64,000 nt of DNA from G963717155 sp963717155 (GTDB lineage Bacteria; Actinomycetota; Thermoleophilia; Gaiellales; JALYLC01), in the NCBI GenBank assembly GCA_963717155.1, contig OY970326.1, positions 2,914,001 through 2,978,000 on the forward strand, given 5' to 3'. Of the stretch, positions 8,831 to 17,587 are shown piece by piece. The stretch's first letter is position 1. The number at the start of each line of letters is the position of its first letter. The translations under genes were made by a program, and so were the position numbers. The notes under the pieces were generated by a model. That model did no database searches, had not been told where the DNA came from, and saw only the letters and a program-made list of their open reading frames with translations.

Positions 8831-9756
8831 CTACGACTCGAGGGCCTTGCGCACCGCGATCAGCTTCGCGGCGCGCTTCGCGCGCAGCTCGTCGATCTGC
8901 TCCGGGGTGTAGTCGTACAGGCCGCCGCCGGTCTTGATGCCGAGCCTGCCCTTCTCGATCAGGTCGAGGATCGTCGACGAGACCTCGCCCGAGGTCGAGA
9001 GGTCGGGGTTCAGGTACGAGCCGACCGCCTTGTAGATGTCGAGCCCGGCCATGTCGAGCAGCTCCATCGGGCCGATCACCGCGAGCTTGTAGCCGATGCC
9101 CCAGCGCACGTTGGTGTCGAGGCCGGCGGCGTCGATGATGCCGCGATCGACGAGGTCGAGGCACTCGCGCAGGATCGCGTACAGGATCCGGTTCTCGACG
9201 AATCCCGGCACCTCGCGCTCGACGACCGCGTGGTAGCCGAAGTCCTGCACGAGCTGGGACGGTCGCGTCGACCGTCGCCTGCGCTGGTCTTCTCGCCCGG
9301 GATGACCTCGATCATCGGGATCAAGTGCGGCGGGTTCGACCAGTGCATCCCGATGACGCGCTCGGGGCTCGCCAGGTCGGCCGCGATCTTCGTGATCGGG
9401 ATGCCCGACGTGTTCGAGGCGAGGATCGCGTCGGCGCGAACGTGCTTCTCGAACTCGGCGAACAGCTCCTGCTTGAGGTCGAGTCGCTCGGGCGCGGCCT
9501 CGATCACGAGCTCGGCGCCCGCGAGGGCCGCCGCGAGATCGCTCTCGTACGTGATGCCGCCGCCGTCGGCCTTCACGGCGTCGAGACGATCGAGCGCGCC
9601 CTCGGCCAGCGCGACGCCCGCCCTTCGCCCGCTCGAGCGCGTCGGCGCTGACGTCGTACAGCGCGGTCTGGATGCCCGACGCGGGCCAGCACCGCGCCCA
9701 TGCCGGGGCCCATCGTGCCCGTACCGATGATCGCGGCCCGCTTCACGGTCGCCCAT
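8831..9756 (-). CDS. FHMPC 5-dehydrogenase homologue (3-hydroxyacyl-CoA dehydrogenase family; frameshifts)
   Basis: About 305 residues. The Rossmann start AAIIGTGTMGPGM is followed by LVIEAAPERLDLKQELF, ASNTSGIPITKI, and the 3-hydroxyacyl-CoA dehydrogenase-type catalytic segment GMHWSNPPHLIPMIEVI. The C-terminal half has PGFVENRILYAILRE, VRWGIGYKLAVIGPMELLDMAG-type sequence and GGLYDYTPEQ. The dinucleotide fold plus HWSNPPH fits the M. loti enzyme that oxidises 5-formyl-3-hydroxy-2-methylpyridine-4-carboxylate (FHMPC) to the 4,5-dicarboxylate, a member of this superfamily. An extra G after ATG 9756 (ATGGGCG) appears to shift the start; GTG 9746 is the in-frame alternative. Other breaks are near 9690, 9620 and 9265. 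Confidence 0.82.
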
Positions 9757-9769
9757 GCGGTCTCCTTGT

Positions 9770-11995
9770 TCAGCTTCTGAATCGATCGCCAGACGCGCTC
9801 GGGCGTCAGTGGAAGTTCGGTCACGGGCACGCCGGCATCGGCGACGGCGGTCGCGATCGCCGCCGGTCGTCCCGGCCAGCGAGCCCTCGCCGCAGCCCTT
9901 CGCGCCGTACGGGCCCGGGCCCATCGGCGTTCTCGACGATGATGCACGTCATCGAGTCGGGCAGGTCGAGCATGTTCGGCACGCGGTACTCGAGCATCGA
10001 GGGGTTCAGGAGCAGGCCGTCCTCGAGACACATCTCCTCGAGCAGCGCGTTGCCGAGGCCCTGCATCGTGCCGCCCTCGTCCTGACGCTCGACGAGCTGC
10101 GGGTTGATCGCGAGCCCGACATCGGCGATCGTCGCCGTCTTCAGCACGCGGACGCGCCCGGTGTCGGGGTCGACCTCGACCTCGGCGGCGCCGATGCAGA
10201 TCTCCCAGAACACGGGCCCCTCGGCGTACGAGCCCGTGCCCTCGGGCGCGACCTCGCCTCGCCCGATCAGCTCGCCGCCCGCGAGCCCGAAGTGCTGGAT
10301 GAACAGCGCGGGATAGCGTCGCCGCGTCGAGCTCGTCCGATGCCCGCGATCTCGACGAGCTTCCGTCGGACGTCCTCGGCGGCACGCTTCACGGCGAGGC
10401 CCGCGATCGTGGTCGAGCGGCTCGCGCCGGTCGAGCGGTCGTACGGCGTGAAGCGCGTGTCGGTGCCGCGCACCGTCACGCGCTCGGGCGGTCGTCGAGA
10501 GCTCCTCGGCCGCGATCTGCGCGTACGCGGTGCGCGCGCCCTGGCCGAGCTCGGTCGTGCCGACGAGCACGGTCACCTCGCCGTCGGCCTCCATGCGCAC
10601 GATCGCGGTCGAGACCGGGTGGGCACCCGCCGCGAGCAGGCCGACCGAGACGCCGCGGCCGATGTTCGGCCCCTTCGGCTCGCCCCAGCCGACGGCTCGC
10701 GCAGCCTTCTCGACGTCGCCGATGATGTCGGCGTCGAGCGGCTTGCCGCCGGCGCGCACCTCCTCGCCGCGCGCGCACAGGTTGGCCTGGCGGACGGCGA
10801 GCGGATCGAGCCCGACAGCGGCGGGAGAGCTCGTCGATCTGCAGCTCGCCGATCCACTGCAGGTGGGTCGCGCCGAACGCGCGGTAGGAGCCGGAAGGCG
10901 CGGTGTTCGTGTAGACGCACGAGGCGTCGACCCGGTAGGCCTCGAAGCGGTACGGGCCAGGCGCGGCGTCGCCGCCCGTCGCGGTCACGCGCGGCCCGTT
11001 GTCGGCGTAGGCGCCGGTGTCGAACCAGCACTCGACCTCGCGGCCGAGCAGACGGCCCTCGTTCGTCATCGCGGTGCGCATGCGTGCCTTCATGCCGTGT
11101 CGCCGCGACGTGACCATCGACTCGAACACCTCGTTGCGGATGCGCACGGGCCGACCGGCCTTGCGCGCGAGCGCGACCGTCAGCGGCTCCATCTTGGTGT
11201 ACGACTTCGAGCCGAAGCCCCCGCCGAGGTACGGGACGATCACGCGCACCTTCGAGAGCGGCACGTCGAACAGCGCCGCGAGCTCGGCACGCACGAGGAA
11301 CGGGTGCTGGCACGAGGCGTGGACCGTGATCTCGCCGGCCTCGACCTGCGCGACGACGGTGTGCGTCTCCATCGCGTACTGGTAGATCGCCGGGAACGTG
11401 TACTCGCCCTCGACGATGTGGTCCGCGTGGGCGAACACGGCCTCGATCTCGCCGCGATCGATGCGGTAGCGGTAGCAGGTGTTGCCCTCGAGCGGCGGGA
11501 GCGTGCCGAGCCCGTGGAACAGCCCTGGCCGCAGCGGCCCGTCGTGGACGCGCTCGGCGCCGGGCGCGACCGCCTCGACGACGTCCGCGACGATCGGCAG
11601 GTCCTCGTAGACGACCTCGATCGCCTGCACCGCGGCCGCCGCCTGGGCCTCGCTCTCGGCGGCGACCGCGGCGACGGGCTCGCCGTGGAAGCGCACCTTG
11701 CCGACGGCGACCACCGGGCGGTCGCGGATCGCGTGCCCCCAGTACTGGTCGATGTCGGCGAGGTCGCGGGCCGTCAGCACGCACGACGACGCCGGGCATG
11801 GCCTCGGCCGCGCCGCGTGTCGATCGAGACGATGCGCGCGTGCGGGACCGGCGAGCGCAGCACCTTCCCGTGCAGCATCCGGTGCAGCACGATGTCACCC
11901 GCGAACTGGGCCTCGCCGCGGAGCTTCTCGGCCGCGTCCCGGCGCGGCGCCGAGCGACCCACCTGGCGGACCGCCGTGCGCTCGGCGGTGCTCAC
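9770..11995 (-). CDS. xanthine dehydrogenase-family molybdenum hydroxylase, large (Mo-cofactor) subunit (frameshifts)
   Basis: About 740 residues over several frames. It starts at GTG 11995, overlapping the stop of the small subunit by GTGA. Landmarks in order are DAAEKLRGEAQFAGD near the N-terminus; GVVVLTARDL; a molybdopterin loop VPYLGGGFGSKSY; RAFGATHLQWIGE; TELGQGARTAYAQIAAEEL; and the catalytic-Glu region PYGAKGCGEGSLAG near the C-terminus. These enzymes hydroxylate carbon next to a ring nitrogen (nicotinate, xanthine, quinoline) using water. Substrate specificity is not readable. Breaks lie near 11780, 10820, 10490, 10310, 9925 and 9870. The stop is placed at 9770, assuming one further one-base repair. 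Confidence 0.85.
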
Positions 11996-12453
11996 GCGTC
12001 GACCCCCGCGATGTCGCGGACGGCCTCGAGGATGCCGCGGTAGCCGGTGCAGCGGCACAGGTTGCCCGCGAGCCCGTGGCGGATCTGCTCGTCGTCGCCG
12101 AGCTCGCCGCTCGCCTGCAGCGAGGCGATCGTGAGCAGCATCCCGGGCGTGCAGAACCCGCACTGCACCGCTGCGTGGCGCGTGAACGCCTCCTCGAGCT
12201 GGACGAACCGCTCCTGCTCGCGCAGGCCCTCGATCGTCAGGACGTCGCGCCCGTGCGCGTCGGCGGCGAGCAGGCAGCACGCGCTGACAGGCTCGCCGTC
12301 GAGGAGCACCGTGCACGCGCCGCACACCTGCACCTCGCAGGAGGCCTTGGCGCCCTTCAGGTCGAGGCGGTCGCGCAGGAAGTCGAGCAGCAGCTCCTGC
12401 GGCTCGATCTCCCGCACGACGGTCGATCCGTTGACCGTGAGCTCGAGGTTCAT
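11992..12453 (-). CDS. molybdenum hydroxylase small subunit, two [2Fe-2S] clusters
   Basis: An intact 153-residue CoxS/XdhC-type subunit starting at ATG 12453. The plant-type ferredoxin cluster ligands are in ASCEVQVCGACTVLLDG plus a later Cys in SACCLL. The second cluster is in AVQCGFCTPGML and GNLCRCTGYRGI. It passes electrons from the molybdenum site to the FAD subunit, whose gene is on the other strand at 22523. It overlaps the aldolase stop upstream (ATGA) and the large-subunit start downstream (GTGA), so all three are translationally coupled. Confidence 0.93.
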   Translation of the reverse strand: MNLELTVNGSTVVREIEPQELLLDFLRDRLDLKGAKASCEVQVCGACTVLLDGEPVSACCLLAADAHGRDVLTIEGLREQERFVQLEEAFTRHAAVQCGFCTPGMLLTIASLQASGELGDDEQIRHGLAGNLCRCTGYRGILEAVRDIAGVDA

Positions 12454-13173
12454 GCGTTCCGGCCGGCGGGCGCCGCGTCCAGACGCTCGAGGCGCCGGGT
12501 CCAGGCGGACCAGTACTCGTCGACGAAACGATCCTGGTACTTGTCGCGCAACCATCTCGCGGGCGCGGTCGGGCGCGATCGGTCGCAGCGTCCCGAGCGT
12601 CTGCGCGATGCTCTGCAGGCGGATCGCGCGCTCGAGCGTCAGCGCCGTCAGCACGGCCCAGGGAACGCTCTTGCCGACGACGAGCACCCCGTGGTTGCGC
12701 AGGACGAGCGCGCGCAGGTCGCCGAGCGCCTGCGCGACGGCCCGCCCCTGCGCCGCCTCCGTGATCAGGTCCGGCGTCTCCTCGAAGACCGCGACTCCGT
12801 CCGAGAAGAGCACCGAGTCGTGCGTGAGCATCTCGAGGGTCGCACCGGTCGCCGCGAACGCGGTCGCGAACGGCGGGTGCCCGTGGACGACGGCTCCGAC
12901 GTCGGGCCGCGCCCGGTAGACCTCGGTGTGCAGCACCGCCTCGAGGTGCATGTCGGGCGCCAACGGCACCTCGTCGTGGCGCAGGTCGAGCTCGATCACG
13001 TCGTCCGCGTCGACCTCGTCGAGCGCGACGCCCTTGCGCTTGATGTGGACGAGATCGTCTCCCGGCGCCCGCCCGCTGACGTGGCCGAGCGTGAGATCGG
13101 CGTAGCCCTCGAGCGCGAGGATGCGACAGGCCCATGCGACCTGCTCGCGCAGCGACTGGGCGGTCGCGGCCAT
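12450..13173 (-). CDS. class II aldolase-family protein, candidate HMPDC 4-decarboxylase (one frameshift near the C-terminus)
   Basis: About 240 residues from ATG 13173. Class II aldolase features are LEGYADLTLGHVSGRAPG at residues 19-36, metal ligands in VVHGHPPFATAFAATG, and the NHG motif in LVLRNHGVLVVG. M. loti HMPDC decarboxylase, which removes the 4-carboxylate of 3-hydroxy-2-methylpyridine-4,5-dicarboxylate, has this fold and is Mn-dependent; position in the operon supports the same job. A shift near 12550 moves the ending into a frame reading DKYQDRFVDEYWSAW and stopping at 12450 inside the next ATG. Fuculose-type aldolase or another decarboxylase cannot be excluded by motifs alone. 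Confidence 0.8.
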
Positions 13174-13541
13174 CAGGCCGTGCGCCGCTCGGTCGGCGGG
13201 TACGCCGGCGCGGGAAAGCCGAAGACCATGACGACGTCCTCGCTGCCGGTGTTCGCGACGGCGTGCCAGATGCCGGCAGGGATGTGCAGCGCCTGGCCGC
13301 CGTGGAACGCGAACGGGCCGTCGTCGAGCTGCAGCTCACCCGTGCCCGACACGACGTAGGCGACCTCCTCGGTCTCGTGACGCACCGGTCCGACGACCGA
13401 GCCGGGCGCGAACACCGAGTATCCGAGCGAGCTCGCGTTTCCCTCGACGCGTGCGTCGGTGACGAGCATGCGGCTCCAGCTGCCTCCCGGCAGGTCGATC
13501 CGATCGACGTCGTCGAGCGCCACGCGCGAGACGGCGCTCAC
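13173..13541 (-). CDS. single-domain cupin
   Basis: An intact protein of about 122 residues, GTG 13541, overlapping its upstream neighbour by GTGA and the aldolase start by TGATG. Cupin motif 1 is partial (GPVRHETEEVAYVVSGTG), with one His and a Glu as likely metal ligands. Cupin motif 2 is clear (LHIPAGIWHAVANTG). Small cupins serve as dioxygenases, isomerases or ligand-binding proteins. Here it sits between the putative ring-opening enzyme and the decarboxylase, so it may act on a pathway intermediate. Confidence 0.78.
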   Translation of the reverse strand: MSAVSRVALDDVDRIDLPGGSWSRMLVTDARVEGNASSLGYSVFAPGSVVGPVRHETEEVAYVVSGTGELQLDDGPFAFHGGQALHIPAGIWHAVANTGSEDVVMVFGFPAPAYPPTERRTA

Positions 13542-14556
13542 AGCACCCACTGGCCGTCGCGGAGGATGTAGGTGCCGTCGTCGACGATCTGCATCGTGGC
13601 GTTCAGGAACACGCCGTCGAGGTGCAGCACCGAGACGTTCTTGCCGCCCGGGTAGGCGTTGTGGTTGTCGCCGAGGGCGAGGTGCACCGTGCCGACGCGG
13701 CCCTTCTCGGACGGCGTGCCGAACGGCGCCTTGTCGCTGACGCCGAACGCGAACTCGCCGATCGTGTCCGCGCCGTCGACGCCGTGGATCGCATCGCGCA
13801 GGCGAGTCGCCTCGCTCGCCGCCCTCGATCGCCACGCAGCGGCCGCCCTCGAGCGTCCAGTGGATCGGCTCCTCGACCTGGCCGGGCAGGCCGATGCCGA
13901 GCATCACGCCGTCGACCACGGCGACGCCGTGCGTGAAGTCCTCGACGGCGGCGAACGCGACCTCGGCCCACAGCGGCAGCGGCCCCATCATCTGGCCGCG
14001 GCGCTTCTTGGGCGTGATCTCGAGCGCGGGGCGTCCCTCGATCGACACCGTGAAGTCGGTGCCGAGCGGGCGTCGTCACGCGCACCTGGCGCTTGCCCTC
14101 GAGCACGGCCATCGCGTCGAGCGCACGCTGGGTCGCCACCTCGATGTCCTCGACGGTGATGCCCCACTCGCCCATGCCCGGCTCGACGGACGCGATCTTG
14201 CCGTTCGCCTCGCAGGTCTCGCGCACCGCGTTGACGTGCGCGAAGCGGTTCGCCCACTCCAGGTTCGTCAGGATGATGACCTCGTCGGAGCCGACCATCG
14301 CGCGATGCAGGTTCGGGGGCGGCGCCATCGGGAAGCGCACGTCGGCGCGGCCGCGGCGCACCTGCGTCTCGTTGTTCATGATGACCGGGAAGCCGCCGCG
14401 CTCGACCACGATGTCGGCGATCACCGACGCGTGCTCGCGGTGATCGTCGTCGCAGATGATCGTGACGTTGTCGCCCGCCTCGACGGACATGCAGACGTCG
14501 ACGACCAGCTTCGCCTCCTCGATCAGACTGCTGGTGGTAACGGCCATCTCGCTCAC
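13538..14556 (-). CDS. M29/NicX-like metalloprotein, candidate dihydroxypyridine ring-opening dioxygenase (frameshifts)
   Basis: About 338 residues. The N-terminal domain (CMSVEAGDNVTIICDD, FPVIMNNETQ) is of the aminopeptidase T (M29) fold. The C-terminal part reads IGEFAFGVSDKAPFG, then GTVHLALGDN, then VLHLDGV. The H...HxD arrangement equals the metal triad of this superfamily, which includes 2,5-dihydroxypyridine 5,6-dioxygenase NicX. The DEN motif expected before the first His in true M29 peptidases is absent (SEKGRVGTVH instead), which favours the dioxygenase branch. The operon context also favours a pyridine ring step over a peptidase. Breaks are near 14068 and 13820. Start GTG 14556 (GTGA coupling) or ATG 14547. 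Confidence 0.72.
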
Positions 14557-15590
14557 CTCACTCGATCGCGTGTGAACTCGGGCAGAACCTCATTCGCGAA
14601 GCGCTCGACCTGACCGAACTGGTCGATCGCCCCGAAGCGGCAGATGAAGTGGTCGACGCCGGCCTCGGCGAAGGTGCGCACCCAGTCGGCGATCTGGTCC
14701 GGCGACCCGACCGGGCCCCAGTTCGACAGGTCCATCGCCTGCGAGAGCTCCGGGTAGTACTTGGAGATGTAGTCGTCGAACGCCGAGCGGGCCTCGGCCT
14801 CGGAGTCGCCGATGTTCATCGTGACCTGGTAGGAGATCACCAGCCGCTCCATGTCGTCGCCGAGCTCGTCGGCGACCTTGCGGATCCAGGCGAGCTGATC
14901 GACGAGCTCCTCCGGATGCTGGGCGCGACAGCATGTCATCCAGCCGTCGCCGTAGCGGACGATGCGGTTGCAGGCCGCGCGGATGCGCTTCTCGATCACG
15001 TCCGGCTCGGCGTCGCCGCGCAGGCGCGGGTTCGACACCACCCAGATCGGCGGCGGAGTCTGGATCGGCATCAGCGGACCCATCTCGGTGCCCGAGAAGA
15101 ACGCGACGTCGTCGTACTTGAAGAACTCGCCGTCGAGCGTGACCTTGCCGTCGACCCAGAGCTGGCGCAGCGCCGCGAGGCCCTCCTCGAAGATCGCGCC
15201 GCGGCGGCTGTAGTCGAGGCCGAGCGCCTCGAACTCGCGCCGCACTCCCTCCTCCGGATTTCCCATGCCGGTGCCGAGGATCGTGCGGCCGTTGGAGATG
15301 CGGTCGAGCGTCGCCCACTCGAGCGCGAGGTACAGCGGGTTGCGCGTCGACGAGACCATGCACGCCGTACCGAGCTTGACGTTCGTCGTGCGCTGCGAGA
15401 TCGCCGAGAGCAGCGAGATCGGCTCGTAGCGCGGCTTCGAGAAGAGGCTGTCGCCGAGCCAGACCGAGTCGAACCCGCGCTCCTCGACCTCGGTCGACAG
15501 GTCGAGCAGCATGTTGAGGTCGTAGTCCGGCGCGATCAGCGGCTCGCGGTTGTTCAGGTTGACGCCGAACTCGAGCGGGCGACGGGTCAA
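14553..15590 (-). CDS. LLM-class flavin-dependent oxidoreductase
   Basis: An intact luciferase-like TIM-barrel protein of about 345 residues. The start is TTG 15590 with CGAGGAG upstream, overlapping the regulator stop. Features: GFDSVWLGDSLF, VKLGTACMVSSTRNP, ATLDRISNGRTILGTGMGNP, and a substrate/flavin region near SNWGPVGSPDQIADW. Members use reduced FMN or F420 for monooxygenation or hydride transfer. In this operon it could hydroxylate or reduce a pyridine intermediate. Nothing in the sequence fixes the cofactor. Confidence 0.85.
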   Translation of the reverse strand: MTRRPLEFGVNLNNREPLIAPDYDLNMLLDLSTEVEERGFDSVWLGDSLFSKPRYEPISLLSAISQRTTNVKLGTACMVSSTRNPLYLALEWATLDRISNGRTILGTGMGNPEEGVRREFEALGLDYSRRGAIFEEGLAALRQLWVDGKVTLDGEFFKYDDVAFFSGTEMGPLMPIQTPPPIWVVSNPRLRGDAEPDVIEKRIRAACNRIVRYGDGWMTCCRAQHPEELVDQLAWIRKVADELGDDMERLVISYQVTMNIGDSEAEARSAFDDYISKYYPELSQAMDLSNWGPVGSPDQIADWVRTFAEAGVDHFICRFGAIDQFGQVERFANEVLPEFTRDRVR

Positions 15591-16332
15591 CGCAACTCCT
15601 CGCGTTCGATGGGCTCGCGGCCGTTCAGCTCGGCCTGGTCGAGCGACTTGATTCGTAGTCCTGGGCACCCGGATGTGCTCGGCCATCAGGCGCGACGCCC
15701 GCTCGACGTCGCCCTTCCTGGCCGCGCGCACGATCGCCCGGTGCTCGGCGATGGAGCGCTGCAGGTTGCCGCGCAGCGACAGCGACTGCATGCGGTAGCG
15801 GCCCATCTGCCCGAGCAGCTGGCGGTAGATCTCTCCGAGCGTGTCGTTGCCCGACGCCTCGACGAATGACGGAGTGGAAGGCCGCGTTGGTATCGAAGAA
15901 GCCTCCGACGTCCCCGGCGTCGGCGAACTGCACGAGCTCGTCGTTCAGCCGCCCGAGCTCGTCGAAGTCGGTCGCGGTCAGGCGCGGGACGGCGAGCCGC
16001 ACGGCCATGACCTCGAGCGCCTCGCGCACCTGGTAGGCCTCGACGAACTCGTCATGCGACAGCGAGCGGACGACAGCGCCGCGCCGTGGACGCACGAGCA
16101 CGAGCCCTTCGGAGGCGAGCCGGACGATCGACTCGCGGATCGGCCCGCGGCTGACGCCGAGCTGGCGCGCAAGGGCGACCTCGGAGAGCTCGGTGCCGGC
16201 CGGCAGGCGATTCGCGAGGATCTCCTCGCGAAGATGCTGGTGCACCCGCTCCCAGAGGGTGAGATTCTCTAACCGCGGGGTCTCGGCCTGCGTATCAGGT
16301 CCCGTTGCGGCCGCGTCGGGCATTCGTTGCAT
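15587..16332 (-). CDS. GntR-family (FCD-type) transcriptional regulator of the operon (frameshifts in C-terminus)
   Basis: About 245 residues. The start is ATG 16332 behind GAGAGGGA. The winged helix-turn-helix is intact: LREEILANRLPAGTELSE, ARQLGVSRGPIRESIVRL, GLVLVRPRRGAVVRS. The FCD effector domain begins with YQVREALEVMAVRLA and FFDTNAAFHSVI, then crosses frames near 15865 and 15660 (LSLRGNLQRSIAEHRAIVRAA; QAELNGREPIEREELR) to a stop at 15587. FCD regulators bind carboxylates or related metabolites through His/Asp metal ligands. First gene of the minus-strand operon and divergent from the transporter, so it probably controls both. Confidence 0.83.
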
Positions 16333-16368
16333 TCCCTCTCGTGGCGAACTAAGGTACGCCCGTCGGTC

Positions 16369-16382
16369 AGCTGTTAGCAGCT
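16369..16382. promoter_or_regulatory. candidate regulator operator between the divergent operons
   Basis: A perfect inverted repeat, AGCTG-TTAG-CAGCT, lies in the 96-base gap between the GntR start (16332) and the transporter start (16429 or 16495). A dyad here could serve both promoters. No second copy was searched for systematically. Confidence 0.35.
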
Positions 16383-16428
16383 CGCAGTCGACCGTAGCAG
16401 GCGTCGGACGGTTGGGCAAGGAGGAGCG

Positions 16429-17523
16429 ATGGCGAGAATCGCCCGCGGGCTGATCGTGAACTCCGATGCGATGGAGATGGGGAGAGGAGTCCGGATGCAG
16501 ATACGCCGAGGCCTGATCGTGGTCGCTGCTCTGGTGGGTGCGGTCGCCGCAGCCACGGGGGCCAGCGCGAGCACGACGAGCCAACAGAAGGTCACGTCGG
16601 TGACGATCGCAACACCCGCGAAGGCCAGCGACTACGGCTGGAACCAGCGAGGCATTCAGGGAGCGTCGGCGGCGGCGAAGGGGGCGGGCGCGTCGTTCAC
16701 GGCGGTCACGAACCTCGGCTACGACAACACCGAGAACGTGCTCCGTCAGCTCTCGAACAAGAAGCCCGGCCTGCTCATCGCTCACGCGAGCGGCTGGGAT
16801 CCGATCGCCGCGCGCCTCGCGCAGCAGACGGGGATCCCGACGATCACGTACGACAACCCGAAGCTGCTCGTCAAGGGCAAGGTCGGCGTGATCACGACCT
16901 CGTCCCAGCAGGGCGGCTACCTCGCGGGCATCCTCGCCGCGAAGCAGACGAAGTCCGGAACGGTCGGCGTCGTGATCTCGGCGGCTGACCCGAACTGGTA
17001 CAAGATGGCCGGAGGGTTCGCGGCGGGCGTCCGCAGCATCTCGAAGACGGACAAGATCGTGTTCGCGACGGTCGGCCCGGCCTCCTACGACGATGCCGCG
17101 GCCGGCAAGCGCGTCGCCACGAGCGTGATCGCCGCGGGCGCCGACGTGATCTTCGGCATGGGCGACGGCGCGTCGCTCGGCTACGTCCAGGCCATCGAGA
17201 CGGCCAAGAAGAAGGTCTGGTACATCGGCGACATCGGCAACATCGCCCCGATCGACAAGAAGGGCATCCAGCTGTCGTCCGTCCTGTGGAGCTTCGCCGG
17301 CGCGTACAAGCAGGCGATCTCGGACATCAACTCGGGCAAGTTCGGCACGTCGGCGTACGACCTCACGCTGAAGAACGGCGGCATCGCGCTGCTGAAGACG
17401 AAGTACATTCCGGCCTCGACCTGGGCGCTCATCGCGAAGGCGCAGCAGGGCATCCTCTCGGGATCGGTCAAGGTCCCGCTGACAGAGACCAAGGGCGCGG
17501 TGGACAACCTCGTCAAGAGCTAG
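16429..17523 (+). CDS. BMP-family ABC transporter substrate-binding lipoprotein-like protein
   Basis: A 364-residue basic membrane protein (BMP) family periplasmic-type binding protein. Two starts are possible. ATG 16429 has AAGGAGG five bases upstream. ATG 16495 has GGGGAGAGGAG upstream and begins directly with the signal peptide MQIRRGLIVVAALVG. No lipobox Cys is evident. The mature protein has the family pattern SDYGWNQRGIQGA, DNTENVLRQL, VVISAADPNWYKMAGGFAAG, and ADVIFGMGDGASLG. BMP proteins usually bind nucleosides or purine-like compounds; next to B6 genes, a pyridine vitamer is a plausible ligand. Genes for the ATPase and two permeases follow. Confidence 0.88.
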   Translation: MARIARGLIVNSDAMEMGRGVRMQIRRGLIVVAALVGAVAAATGASASTTSQQKVTSVTIATPAKASDYGWNQRGIQGASAAAKGAGASFTAVTNLGYDNTENVLRQLSNKKPGLLIAHASGWDPIAARLAQQTGIPTITYDNPKLLVKGKVGVITTSSQQGGYLAGILAAKQTKSGTVGVVISAADPNWYKMAGGFAAGVRSISKTDKIVFATVGPASYDDAAAGKRVATSVIAAGADVIFGMGDGASLGYVQAIETAKKKVWYIGDIGNIAPIDKKGIQLSSVLWSFAGAYKQAISDINSGKFGTSAYDLTLKNGGIALLKTKYIPASTWALIAKAQQGILSGSVKVPLTETKGAVDNLVKS

Positions 17524-17587
17524 ACGTTCCGGGGACATCGCCGGCGGCAGCCTCCGGGCAGTCGCCGGCGCCCCGGGGTCTGGATAC

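Noticed and set aside
11992..13173. A class II aldolase fused to a [2Fe-2S] subunit
   Set aside because: The fusion depends on a one-base shift near 12550. In the correct frame the aldolase stops at 12450, overlapping the ATG of the ferredoxin subunit.
13538..14556. An ordinary M29 aminopeptidase
   Set aside because: Fold and HxD ligands fit, but the peptidase DEN motif is missing and the operon is for pyridine breakdown, so a NicX-like role is preferred, not proven.
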